Source: Desulfuromonadales bacterium (GTDB lineage Bacteria > Desulfobacterota > Desulfuromonadia > Desulfuromonadales > BM103). From it: a stretch of DNA of 64,000 nucleotides. Shown piece by piece: positions 36,382-44,042 of this stretch (the first letter of the stretch is position 1; each line of letters opens with the position of its first letter). The notes beneath the pieces are model-generated. The model was given only the letters and a program-made list of their open reading frames with translations. It did not search any database and was not told the DNA's origin. The stretch is taken from the NCBI GenBank assembly GCA_014860225.1, contig JACZKE010000014.1, positions 62,001-126,000 on the forward strand. The letters run 5' to 3'. The position numbers and the translations under genes were made by a program.

Positions 36382-36912
36382 ATGCAGAGTCGATATATCC
36401 TGACCGCCTTTGGTAAAGACAGGCCTGGCATAGTTGCCGATGTGACACAAATTTTATACGAGAACGACTGCAATCTAGAAGACACCACCATGTCGATGTT
36501 AGCTGATGAATTTACAATAAATCTGCTGTTCTCATCCAACAACAGGGATATCGAATCAACTCTCCTTGAGGAGTGTCGCAATTTGGAGCAACAGAAAAGC
36601 ATTGCAGCTTTCATTCGCCCTGTTAAAGAACGTAGACCGGCGAGCCGGGCAGGTTTTTTTACTTGTAAAGTGCATGTCGAAGGGATGGATCAGGCGGGCA
36701 TTGTTTTCAAAATAAGTCGTTTTCTTTCTGAGAATTCATTGAATATTGTCGATTTAAAATCATCGGTGAAGATCACCCCGGAGAGTGGCACAGCGCTTTA
36801 TTTAATGGATATCCACATACAGGGCCCGGGTTCCACTTCAAGAAAAGCCCTGGAAGAGGGTTTGAACATCGTTGCTGAAGAGCTTAATGTGGAAATCACC
36901 ATCGAAACTTAA
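36382..36912 (+). CDS. tandem ACT-domain protein, GcvR-like
   Basis: This 176-residue protein starts at the ATG at 36382 with GGAGGT 4 nt upstream. It has two ACT domains: the first at about 1-80 (YILTAFGKDRPGIVADVTQILYENDCNLEDTTMSML) and the second at about 95-175 (KVHVEGMDQAGIVFKISRFLSENSLNIVDL). This is the layout of GcvR, the glycine-responsive partner of GcvA; in anaerobes without gcvA such proteins are simply amino-acid-sensing regulators. A start at 36223 inside repeat A2 would add 53 residues of repeat-derived sequence and is rejected. Confidence 0.88.
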   Translation: MQSRYILTAFGKDRPGIVADVTQILYENDCNLEDTTMSMLADEFTINLLFSSNNRDIESTLLEECRNLEQQKSIAAFIRPVKERRPASRAGFFTCKVHVEGMDQAGIVFKISRFLSENSLNIVDLKSSVKITPESGTALYLMDIHIQGPGSTSRKALEEGLNIVAEELNVEITIET

Positions 36913-37004
36913 GAAACAACTCCTCATGATTTACAGGCATATCTGCAACCCGGCAAACAAATATTTCTTTGATAGAATGCATATACGACATCCGCCAGCG
37001 ACCT

Positions 37005-37168
37005 TGGAGGCTGTCCGAGAATAAAAGCCCGGCTGCAAACCCAGCCGTTTGGCCCATATTTCAGCTCCTTTTTGCCTCATAGCTACGGCTATGAGGCTGC
37101 AAACGAGCTAAAATCTGTTCTCAAACTTCTGGATTTTCGCTACGGCCCTTATTCTCGGACAGCCTCCT
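37005..37168. repeat. dispersed palindromic repeat B, copy B3 (inverted orientation)
   Basis: A 164-bp copy in the opposite orientation to B1 and B2. Its ends have changed together: both arms carry GTCCGAGAATAA where B2 has GTCGGACTATAC, keeping 19 of 20 terminal pairs. The central hairpin is perfect here (GCCTCATAG / CTATGAGGC). It ends 26 bp before the 122-codon gene. Confidence 0.9.
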
Positions 37169-37194
37169 TGGATATCGGCAAGTGAGGTGATGCC

Positions 37195-37563
37195 ATGCAC
37201 AGGGACAACGTACTCAACGTACTGCAACAATCTGAAGAAAAACATTCACGTTTTTTGAAGGCATGGAAGCATGGCGTTGAATTTTTGGGCCCACAATTTT
37301 TTGGCCCTCAAACTCCGGAGACCGCCAGCTGCAAAGAAGAGCTGGTGCCCCTGAGGGATATCATTGAAGCTGTCTTCGAGCAGGAGAGCGAAGGTGAAGA
37401 ACAGTTCCTTGCAGCCATGGTGAGCTTTTACGATCCAGCCTGGGGTGAAGAACTGGCGAGCCGCATCGAGTGCCACAAATCACTTTGTGGGCTGACCTTT
37501 AATCTCGATCATGAATGCACCGGGGTAGTATGTGAACTGCTGTTGAATTATGAAGGCTGGTGA
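37195..37563 (+). CDS. hypothetical protein (122 aa)
   Basis: I do not recognise this gene. It has a reasonable ribosome site (GAGGTGATGCC then ATG) and acidic, helix-rich sequence throughout: QSEEKHSRFLKAWKHGVEFLG, ELVPLRDIIEAVFEQESEGEEQFLAAMVSFYDPAWGEEL, ending with CHKSLCGLTFNLDHECTGVVCELLLNYEGW. Four cysteines and two histidines in the last 35 residues could bind a metal, but no known pattern fits. It is isolated between repeats B3 and C4. Confidence 0.6.
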   Translation: MHRDNVLNVLQQSEEKHSRFLKAWKHGVEFLGPQFFGPQTPETASCKEELVPLRDIIEAVFEQESEGEEQFLAAMVSFYDPAWGEELASRIECHKSLCGLTFNLDHECTGVVCELLLNYEGW

Positions 37564-37609
37564 TTTAATAACAGCAAAAACCATTTTATAAATATTGAAA
37601 AGTGCGTTG

Positions 37610-37643
37610 CGTCCATCCCGGGTTTCCGGATGGGCACGAGCTG
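37610..37643. repeat. repeat C fragment C4 (one end only)
   Basis: GTCCATCC..GGTTTCCGGATGGGCAC matches the right end of C2 with a few changes, including its small hairpin. No left end is present, so it is a remnant. It lies in the 395-bp gap 37564-37958. Confidence 0.6.
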
Positions 37644-37696
37644 TTAATGTGGAATAAATAATGCCCGGCAACAGATGAAAAAAACTGAATTGTTGT

Positions 37697-37702
37697 TATA
37701 AT
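37697..37702 (+). promoter_or_regulatory. -10 element of the candidate ncRNA
   Basis: A perfect TATAAT at 37697-37702 lies 7 bp before a 16-bp perfect palindrome (CAAGCAACGTTGCTTG, 37709-37724). No clear -35 is visible at 16-18 bp, which would fit an activator-dependent promoter. Confidence 0.35.
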
Positions 37703-37708
37703 TGTAAT

Positions 37709-37890
37709 CAAGCAACGTTGCTTGTAACTTAAACCCCCTCACAAGGAGGATCTGCCTATCGAAAATAAGCCTGATCACTGTGAACATTTCCAAACCAACC
37801 GGCGCTTGATCCCGCCGGAATAACCCGTGATGAGGGTACACAGATAGGTTAATCAAAGGCCTGCGCATCAAGTGGCAGGCCTTTCACTTT
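37709..37890 (+). ncRNA. candidate structured non-coding RNA with its own terminator
   Basis: The roughly 180-nt stretch contains no plausible start codon after its GGAGGA but is rich in nested complementarity. A 16-nt palindrome lies at the 5' end (37709-37724); CCUC/GAGG hides the GGAGG near 37745. CCUAUC (about 37756) plus CUGUG can pair with CACAGAUAGG (about 37839-37848), enclosing CCGGCG/CGCCGG and ACCC/GGGU hairpins. A strong terminator (37855-37884) closes the unit. It could be an sRNA, a riboswitch-like leader or an RNA on the other strand downstream of the PilZ gene. No known family was recognised. Confidence 0.35.
37855..37884. terminator. terminator hairpin between the candidate RNA and the PilZ gene
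   Basis: AAAGGCCTGC and GCAGGCCTTT form a 10-bp perfect stem with a 10-nt loop. The U-tracts are short on both sides. It may serve the plus-strand RNA, the minus-strand PilZ gene that ends at 37959, or both. Confidence 0.6.
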
Positions 37891-37925
37891 GACAAACATG
37901 ATGGCGTTTAGCCATCCAATGACTA

Positions 37926-37942
37926 TTTGCGAATGCATCAAA
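37926..37942 (-). repeat. solo end of repeat A (inverted)
   Basis: On the minus strand this reads TTTGATGCATTCGCAAA, identical to the first 17 bp of copy A1. No rest of the element is present. It faces away from the PilZ gene. Confidence 0.55.
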
Positions 37943-37958
37943 AACATGCGGCAGGCGA

Positions 37959-38315
37959 TTATTCTCCCCGTTGCGAGATCAGCGCGTCACAGAGGGCATA
38001 ATAAATCTCTTCCCCCGCCAGGAAAGACTTGATCTGCACTCCCATCCCACCTTTTAGTTTACTCAAAAAACTTGGCGGAATCTTTTTGCCCCATTTAACT
38101 TCACCGATCAAAGCAATCAACCCTTGGGGGTGCTTGATTTCAACCTTGATTGCCACTCCTGGTTTGAAAACGACTGCCGAGCGGATAAAGAGGCCATCGT
38201 GATTGAGATCATCGGTGAAACCGAACTTATCACTTTTGTCGATTCCAAAGTTGACCGAAATCCGTTTACGGTGACGCTTCTTAAAGCGGTCTTCCCCCAT
38301 ACTTTCCCCATTCAT
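37959..38315 (-). CDS. PilZ-domain protein
   Basis: This 118-residue stand-alone PilZ domain is probably a cyclic-di-GMP receptor. The RxxxR-type motif is RHRKRISVNFG (about residues 15-25), and the second motif reads DLNHDGLFIRS where the consensus is D/N-x-S-x-x-G, so the serine is replaced. The remaining strands (GVAIKVEIKHPQGLIALIGEVKWG, GGMGVQIKSF) fit the PilZ barrel. The altered second motif may weaken ligand binding. The start may be the ATG at codon 6. The gene is flanked by two outward-facing solo ends of repeat A. Confidence 0.75.
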   Translation of the reverse strand: MNGESMGEDRFKKRHRKRISVNFGIDKSDKFGFTDDLNHDGLFIRSAVVFKPGVAIKVEIKHPQGLIALIGEVKWGKKIPPSFLSKLKGGMGVQIKSFLAGEEIYYALCDALISQRGE

Positions 38316-38372
38316 TCCCTACAAATCATTACAAATCAGGGTGCAGTTACAAAATTAACGCAGTGTCCATCA

Positions 38373-38396
38373 TTGATGCACTCGCAAAAACTCATG
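38373..38396 (+). repeat. solo end of repeat A (direct)
   Basis: This 24-bp stretch (TTGATGCACTCGCAAAAACT then CATG) is identical to the left end of copy A2. The sequence then diverges completely into the end of the diiron gene at 38402. With the fragment at 37926 it brackets the PilZ gene. Confidence 0.65.
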
Positions 38397-38401
38397 TTGT
38401 A

Positions 38402-38899
38402 CTAAGACTGCTCTCGAGCATACCTGGCACGACGTTCTTTCAAAATCTCCGCGTGTCTGGCTTCTTCACCAGCCAGCCAGGCAAAGGCCTCTTTACCATC
38501 TTCCGTCTGCGCCAATGCGCTCGCCTTGAGAAAATATTCTGCGAACTTCACTTCCGCCTCAATGGCCATATCCAAGGCTTGAATATCTGCTGTATCGGTT
38601 TTCAGAACCGCTTCTAGACGCTCGGCATCCGGAAAAATTTTCGTCGTGGAAAACTGGCTGAGATACGGCAGGAGCTCTTCTTCACCATCTGCAAAGGAAC
38701 CATCCTGGTAATTTGCTTCCAGCTGATTCAAACGTCGGAGATGTTCAACTTCATCCTGGGCAAGCCAGCTAAAAAGTTCTTTCAACAAAAGATCAGACGC
38801 CCGCTCAGCCATAGTGGAGTAAAAGCGATGACCGTTTCTTTCAACATCTTTTGCTGCCGCAATAACCTCAAAACCACTGAAGTATTTGATACCACTCAT
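38402..38899 (-). CDS. rubrerythrin-like diiron (ferritin-like) protein
   Basis: This 165-residue four-helix-bundle protein starts at the ATG at 38899 with GGAGGT upstream; a longer frame overlaps asmA and is rejected. Metal ligands are visible in pairs: E20 in AKDVERNGHRFY, E50-x2-H53 in QDEVEHLRRL, glutamates in AIEAEVKFAEYF and E-x2-H in GEEARHAEIL. There is no rubredoxin domain, so it is a sulerythrin/ferritin-like form. A role in peroxide or iron handling in an anaerobe is likely. It follows asmA by 55 bp. Confidence 0.85.
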   Translation of the reverse strand: MSGIKYFSGFEVIAAAKDVERNGHRFYSTMAERASDLLLKELFSWLAQDEVEHLRRLNQLEANYQDGSFADGEEELLPYLSQFSTTKIFPDAERLEAVLKTDTADIQALDMAIEAEVKFAEYFLKASALAQTEDGKEAFAWLAGEEARHAEILKERRARYAREQS

Positions 38900-38954
38900 A
38901 AATATTACCTCCATACCTGATATGCAATTTTTGTAACCCAAACAGGAGGGCCTG

Positions 38955-41378
38955 TCAATTACCAAACAGTTTTTGCAATGAATCCTGCAATAGTTTGCGC
39001 GCCGGATCCTCTGCAGGTGCAGAGTCCTTTTCTGCAGGTTGCTGATCAGTATCCTGTGATGCCGGCTCCGATCGCTTGAGGAGTTTGTCGATCTGGCGAC
39101 CCACTTCGTTGCTTAATGCCTTAGAAGCCTGCTCCTGCACACCTTTGGGATCCAGCCCGAAACCTGGTGAGGCGAAACTGCCCTTGAGCAGTAGCGGTAT
39201 CTGGGTCCAACCGTCCTTATCTGCAAGATAGCTTAAGACACCGCCCTTTTTGTCTAACTTTGCTGATAACTCCGGGCTCAGACGCGTATCAAGGGCCATA
39301 TTCAGAGAGCCATCAAGACCGATGGTGCCTTTTGGGAACAGCTTAAGCCTGCTGCTGAGCAGTCGGCTGTCCAGTATGACCTTGCCGTCCTCAATTTTGA
39401 ACTGACCTTTAAAATCATCAAACGGGATATCTTTCAGCTCTGGAAGCTGCAGAACTTCACTCAAACCACCGACCAGACCAGGACTGACCAGGCGTCCATC
39501 CGCAACAAGCATGTTGCCATCTCCGGAAAGATTGCGACTGAGTGCCTGCCACTCTGTTCCACGTCCATTGAGAGAAAATGTAAGATCCATGGCCCCCAGC
39601 AGGTTGCCGGCAGCCTTCGGTACAAATGCTGTCAGCAACGGATCCGCTTGTATGGCTTTCAACCCAAGTTGAGCTGAATAAGCCAGATCTTTTTTGCCCA
39701 GATCGACACGGGCGCTGTTACTGAAAGACCCCCCGGCAACTTGACCATCCATACGGCTAAGGTTGAGGACATTGTCCTTGAGCTCATATTGAGCCAGAAA
39801 GTTTTTGATCTCCAGACCTTTCCACAAGCCTTCAGCAACGGTTATCGTCCCCGTAGCGCGCAAAGGTATATCGAAAGGGCCTATCTGCCCCGTAGACTGC
39901 TTTTCCTGTACATCTCCCTTGTCCTGACCAGAGGCGACTGCCGCGCCGGCGCTGCCCGCCAGAAGCGGTTCCAACAAGAAGCGCTCCGAGGATATATCAG
40001 CTTTGACAATGATCGGTCTGGCAAAAATCTGACTCGCTTTGAGCTTGATGTCAGCCTTGTTGTCACCAAGCAACACATGCAAGCCCTCGGAAGATATTTG
40101 CTCATCAGCGACAATCAGACGTCCGGAAAATGCGGGGCGCAGTCCTCCTGCTGTAGCCTGGACACCCTCCAGATTAACGGTTGCCGTCTTTAACAGTTTT
40201 AAAGCATTCTCCGTGCTGCCTGACAACGTTGCTTCGGCCGAAAGGGCTCCGGCCGGATCAAGAGAACTGATATCGCCGACAAGCCCTGCAGGAACGGCGG
40301 CTATTGCCTGGAGAATCTGCAAATCGGGAACCTCAACTGTCAGGTCAAGTGCGGGCTTGCTCATCAGCCCGGTGATCACGCCGCTGGTGTTGACTTTGAT
40401 GCCGTTGTAATCGAGTCCCAACTGCTGAAGTTGCAGCCGTTCCTGATCCCGGGTAAACCGTAAATCGTAATTTGCGTCCAGTCGGGCATTTTTTAGAGGC
40501 GCATCAGGCATTGCGTCAAGGATCAGGTCAAGCTCTTTAAGCGATAGCGTTCCTTTGAGCGAGATTTCACCAGGCGTTCCTGAAACAGTCGACTTCAAAT
40601 TCAGCTTCAGGCCACCCAGTTTGCCGGGCAAAACATTCTGCAGATACGGACGGAAGGCAACGACATCCAAATCCTGCAGCTCGACGTTAAAATCTCCCCC
40701 CAGTGGCTGCAGATTCACATCTCCGTCAAGTGTCAGATGGCTGCCATTCAGTTGGCACTGCAACGACAAGGGAACTTTTCCTGAAAGAGACACGCCTTTG
40801 GCAGCAATTTGCAGAGAAGACACTTCATAACGATAAGGAACATTATTATTGAGGACATGGTCAAGAAAGATCAGATGACCATCCTGCACCAGAACATTTG
40901 AGACCAGCATGCTGATCGGTGCACCGTCTTGCGTATCTGAAGGCTTTTGGGTTGCAGTTGACTCGGATTGATTTGTTTCATTCTCGGCAGCAACCATGAG
41001 ATCGCTGAAGTTAAACAGTTCTTCATCAAATCGAACAATCCGGATACTTGGTTTTTCCAGTCTGATTTCATCAATCACAACTTTCATGGCCAGCAGCGGC
41101 AGCAGCTGATATCTGAGCCTTACCAGGTCAGTCGACACAAAAATCTCGCTGCCGTCCTGCTCATAAATAGTCAATCCTTGGATTTCAATCCCTGAAAACA
41201 GGCTGACTTCGATAGTACCCAGGCCGATTTTTCGGTGCAGTTTTTCCTCAGCCATCGGCAGGAGCGTTCCCTTTATCCGTTCCGGGGTAATCAACACGTT
41301 GGCCAGCACAATTAAAACAACAATCAAGAGAACCAGAACTGCTGCAGCGACAGAGAATATTTTAGTCCACTTTTTCAT
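38955..41378 (-). CDS. AsmA family protein
   Basis: This large envelope protein of 807 residues starts at the ATG at 41378 (MKKWTKIFSVAAAVL), with GGGAG 8 nt upstream. One N-terminal transmembrane helix (AAAVLVLLIVVLIVLANVLI) anchors a long periplasmic part made of repeating beta-strands (GHLIFLDHVLNNNVPYRYEVSSLQI, SGVITGLMSKPALDLTVEVPDL, MDGQVAGGSFSNSARVDLG). AsmA-like proteins form beta-groove bridges implicated in phospholipid transport to the outer membrane. The C-terminal 50 residues are low-complexity (SEPASQDTDQQPAEKDSAPAEDPA). It is a single gene upstream of the diiron protein. Confidence 0.85.
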   Translation of the reverse strand: MKKWTKIFSVAAAVLVLLIVVLIVLANVLITPERIKGTLLPMAEEKLHRKIGLGTIEVSLFSGIEIQGLTIYEQDGSEIFVSTDLVRLRYQLLPLLAMKVVIDEIRLEKPSIRIVRFDEELFNFSDLMVAAENETNQSESTATQKPSDTQDGAPISMLVSNVLVQDGHLIFLDHVLNNNVPYRYEVSSLQIAAKGVSLSGKVPLSLQCQLNGSHLTLDGDVNLQPLGGDFNVELQDLDVVAFRPYLQNVLPGKLGGLKLNLKSTVSGTPGEISLKGTLSLKELDLILDAMPDAPLKNARLDANYDLRFTRDQERLQLQQLGLDYNGIKVNTSGVITGLMSKPALDLTVEVPDLQILQAIAAVPAGLVGDISSLDPAGALSAEATLSGSTENALKLLKTATVNLEGVQATAGGLRPAFSGRLIVADEQISSEGLHVLLGDNKADIKLKASQIFARPIIVKADISSERFLLEPLLAGSAGAAVASGQDKGDVQEKQSTGQIGPFDIPLRATGTITVAEGLWKGLEIKNFLAQYELKDNVLNLSRMDGQVAGGSFSNSARVDLGKKDLAYSAQLGLKAIQADPLLTAFVPKAAGNLLGAMDLTFSLNGRGTEWQALSRNLSGDGNMLVADGRLVSPGLVGGLSEVLQLPELKDIPFDDFKGQFKIEDGKVILDSRLLSSRLKLFPKGTIGLDGSLNMALDTRLSPELSAKLDKKGGVLSYLADKDGWTQIPLLLKGSFASPGFGLDPKGVQEQASKALSNEVGRQIDKLLKRSEPASQDTDQQPAEKDSAPAEDPARKLLQDSLQKLFGN

Positions 41379-41443
41379 TTTAATGACTCCCATCAAGTCC
41401 GGTTCAGAGATTGCGCATGCTGTCTGTTAAAACGGCCACAAGC

Positions 41444-41920
41444 TCATAAGGGATCGGCAATTCCGCTTAAGGTGAGAATGGCCTGCCACTCTTCAGCTTT
41501 GACAGGCTGAACTGATAAACGGTTGCCTTTGCGCAACACACTCATGCCGGACAGCAAAGGATGTTGTCGCAAATCATCGCGGTTTAACGGCTGCGGCAGA
41601 TGACACAGGTACTGGACATCGACCATGAACCAGATTGGCTTTTCATCGGTGGCTTTCGGATCAAAATGCTTCTCACGGGGATCGAGAGCCGTATGATCAG
41701 CATAACCTTCGCGAACGACTCTTGCCAAACCAACAATGGCCGGTTCCGGACAATTGCTATGGTAAAAGAGCACACCGTCACCAACCTTGATTTCATCGCG
41801 TAAAAAATTGCGCGCCTGATAGTTGCGCACCCCATCCCAGTGTTCGGTTTTGTTCTGCATACGCTGCAGATCATCAAGAGAGAAGTTTGAAGGTTCAGAT
41901 TTCATTAACCAGTAGTTCAT
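41444..41920 (-). CDS. EVE domain protein (Thy28-like)
   Basis: This 158-residue single EVE (PUA-like) domain is thought to bind modified bases in nucleic acids. The family start is clear: MNYWLMKSEPSNFSLDDLQ, then WDGVRNYQARNFLRDEIKVGDGVLFYHSNCPEPAIVGLARVV, which forms the binding pocket. It is complete and of standard length. It is located between asmA and repeat A3. EVE proteins sometimes accompany modification-dependent restriction, but no restriction gene is nearby. Confidence 0.92.
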   Translation of the reverse strand: MNYWLMKSEPSNFSLDDLQRMQNKTEHWDGVRNYQARNFLRDEIKVGDGVLFYHSNCPEPAIVGLARVVREGYADHTALDPREKHFDPKATDEKPIWFMVDVQYLCHLPQPLNRDDLRQHPLLSGMSVLRKGNRLSVQPVKAEEWQAILTLSGIADPL

Positions 41921-41995
41921 GGCGACTCCGGGATCCGGGGAATAAAAGCCTGGATAGAAATCTTGCCTTGATCCCCATTTCTGCAGACTCCAGTT

Positions 41996-42148
41996 TTAAT
42001 GCACTCGCATAAACTCATGGGATGGCTAAGCAAAAATTTCATTCTACAAGGCTTGGTGTTTTTTCAGGGGCGAAGGCATACATATGGTATGTCGAGGTCC
42101 TGAAAAAACGCCATAACGCCGTAGGGTGGACTTTTTGCGACGCCATCA
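41996..42148. repeat. dispersed palindromic repeat A, copy A3
   Basis: A 153-bp copy with small changes at the left end (TTAATGCACTCGCATAAA) and otherwise almost identical to A2. It lies between the EVE gene and the hcp promoter and ends 20 bp before the FNR/HcpR-type site. Confidence 0.88.
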
Positions 42149-42167
42149 GTCTTGTTTATTTGCTTTT

Positions 42168-42211
42168 TTTGACCTCTGTCAAAGTTAACGGATGGCAGGA
42201 GAGTGTATGGT
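42168..42211 (+). promoter_or_regulatory. FNR/HcpR-type operator and promoter of hcp
   Basis: TTTGAC-CTCT-GTCAAA (42168-42183) is a perfect palindrome of the CRP/FNR half-site type TTGAC-N4-GTCAA. A -10-like TATGGT follows at 42206-42211. That puts the palindrome centre at about -42 from a start near 42218, the classic class II activator position. The leader to the hcp ATG would be about 144 nt. A second inverted repeat, AAAGTT-ATC-AACTTT, lies in the leader at 42321-42335. Confidence 0.55.
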
Positions 42212-42361
42212 CACACCAACGCTGCACACAGAGCATCAAGTATAGCAAATCACAGGGATATATCAGGCAGACATTTTTCATAAATCTGTTAAAGTTGCAC
42301 GTTTCTGTCACGGCTGGATCAAAGTTATCAACTTTACTCACCCCAAAAAGGAGAAAAAACA

Positions 42362-43984
42362 ATGTCCATGTTTTGTTACCAATGCGAACAAGCGTCCAAA
42401 GGTACCGGCTGCACTTCTATCGGCGTATGCGGCAAGCAACCCGACGTCGCCGCCCTTCAGGACTTGCTGGTCTACACTCTCAAAGGTATTGCTTTCTGGG
42501 CTGACAAGGCCCGTGCGAATGGTGCCAAGGATCAGGAAATCGATCGTTTCATGATCGATGGACTCTTTACCACCGTCACCAATGTAGACTTCGATCCTGA
42601 AGCCGTTGCCCAATTTGTTACCGAAGGCGTGCGTCTGCGCGACAAAGCCAAGCAGCTTGCCGGAAATTATACTGGTACTGTTCCCGCAGCAGCCCAGGCC
42701 TGGACCCTGCCCGCAACCCTGGAAGAGCAGGTCAAGCTGGGCGAACTGCATGGTGTCAAAGACTTCAATGTCGATCCGGACATCCACTCGGTGCGCGAAA
42801 TCATCACCTACGGAATCAAGGGCTACGCAGCCTATGCCGACCATGCACGTATCCTCGGCAAGGAGTCCGATGAAATCTATGCCTTCACCCACAAGGCACT
42901 GGCCGCGCAACTCGACGACAGCCTCGATCTGATGGCCAATGTCGGCCTGGCCCTTGAAGCCGGCCGTATTAACTACGTCACCATGGAACTGCTCAACCAG
43001 GCCCATGTTGAAGCTTATGGCCACCCGGTCCCTACTCCGGTCCAGCTTGGCACCAAGGCCGGTAAAGCAATCCTGGTCTCCGGTCATGACCTGAAGTTCC
43101 TCGAGGAGCTGCTCAAGCAAACCGAAGGCACGGGGATCAACATCTACACCCATGGCGAGATGCTGCCGGCTCACGGATACCCCGGCCTGAAAAAGTATTC
43201 TCACCTGGTTGCCAACTTTGGCGGTGCATGGCAGGACCAGCATAAAGAGTTCGCCGAATTCCCCGGAGCGATCATCTTCAACACCAACTGTATCCAGAAG
43301 CCTGCTGATAACTACATTGATCGCCTGTTCACCTGGGGTCTGGTGCAATGGCCTGACGTCAAGCACATCAATGGTTGGGACTTCTCCGCGGTGATCAAAA
43401 AGGCCCAGGAGTGCGACGGCTTCGAAGACAATCCGGGTCAGGAGATCCTCACCGGTTTCGGCCATAACGCCATCCTCGGCGTCGCTGACAAGGTTATTGA
43501 GGGCGTGAAAGCAGGTGCTATCAAGCACTTCTTCCTGGTCGGTGGCTGCGACGGCGCCAAATCGGGCCGTAACTACTATACCGAGTTTGCCGAAAAAGCG
43601 CCCAGGGACACAGTCATTCTGACGCTCGCATGCGGAAAATACCGCTTCAATAAGCTCGATCTTGGCGATATCGGCGGTATTCCCCGACTGCTCGACGTTG
43701 GTCAATGCAACGATGCTTACAGTGCCATTCAGGTCGCAGTTGCCCTGGCAAACGCCTTCGAGTGCGGCGTCAACGACCTGCCGCTTTCCATGATCCTGTC
43801 CTGGTACGAGCAGAAGGCCGTAGCTATCCTGCTTACCCTGCTCCACCTCGGCATCAAGGACATCAAGCTCGGACCGACACTGCCGGCCTTCATTACGCCG
43901 AACGTACTTGACTTCCTGGTTGCCAACTACAACATCGGCCCGATCACAACTGCCGAAGAAGATCTGAAGCAAATTCTCGGCTGA
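42362..43984 (+). CDS. hcp: hybrid cluster protein (hydroxylamine reductase / NO reductase), class I
   Basis: This cytosolic Fe-S-O cluster enzyme acts in nitrosative stress, reducing NO or hydroxylamine. The N-terminal cysteines C5-x2-C8-x8-C17-x5-C23 have the spacing of class I proteins from strict anaerobes, which hold a [4Fe-4S] cluster. Hybrid-cluster ligands are expected in FNTNCIQKPADNYIDRLF, LVGGCDGAKSGRNYYTEF, LTLACGKYRFNK and VGQCNDAYSA, all present. The 540-residue length is normal for the class. AAAAGGAG precedes the start. It is a single gene ending at a strong terminator; no hcr reductase is adjacent, as expected for class I. Confidence 0.97.
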   Translation: MSMFCYQCEQASKGTGCTSIGVCGKQPDVAALQDLLVYTLKGIAFWADKARANGAKDQEIDRFMIDGLFTTVTNVDFDPEAVAQFVTEGVRLRDKAKQLAGNYTGTVPAAAQAWTLPATLEEQVKLGELHGVKDFNVDPDIHSVREIITYGIKGYAAYADHARILGKESDEIYAFTHKALAAQLDDSLDLMANVGLALEAGRINYVTMELLNQAHVEAYGHPVPTPVQLGTKAGKAILVSGHDLKFLEELLKQTEGTGINIYTHGEMLPAHGYPGLKKYSHLVANFGGAWQDQHKEFAEFPGAIIFNTNCIQKPADNYIDRLFTWGLVQWPDVKHINGWDFSAVIKKAQECDGFEDNPGQEILTGFGHNAILGVADKVIEGVKAGAIKHFFLVGGCDGAKSGRNYYTEFAEKAPRDTVILTLACGKYRFNKLDLGDIGGIPRLLDVGQCNDAYSAIQVAVALANAFECGVNDLPLSMILSWYEQKAVAILLTLLHLGIKDIKLGPTLPAFITPNVLDFLVANYNIGPITTAEEDLKQILG

Positions 43985-44004
43985 TCAGTACATCGATCAT
44001 AAAT

Positions 44005-44042
44005 AAAAAAGGGACGGCTCATACACGAGTCGTCCCTTTTTT
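44005..44042 (+). terminator. Rho-independent terminator of hcp
   Basis: A 16-bp stem with one G-U pair (AAAAAAGGGACGGCTC / GAGTCGTCCCTTTTTT) and a 6-nt loop lies 20 bp after the hcp stop. The following 180 bp to 44224 holds no gene. Confidence 0.88.

Noticed and set aside
41444-42361. defence island suggested by the EVE-domain gene
   Set aside because: No restriction, methyltransferase, toxin-antitoxin or phage-defence gene lies within several kb; EVE proteins are common alone.
42338-43972. 544-codon minus-strand open frame opposite hcp
   Set aside because: Its length is a codon-bias artefact of hcp on the other strand; the translation shows no domain and there is no start context.
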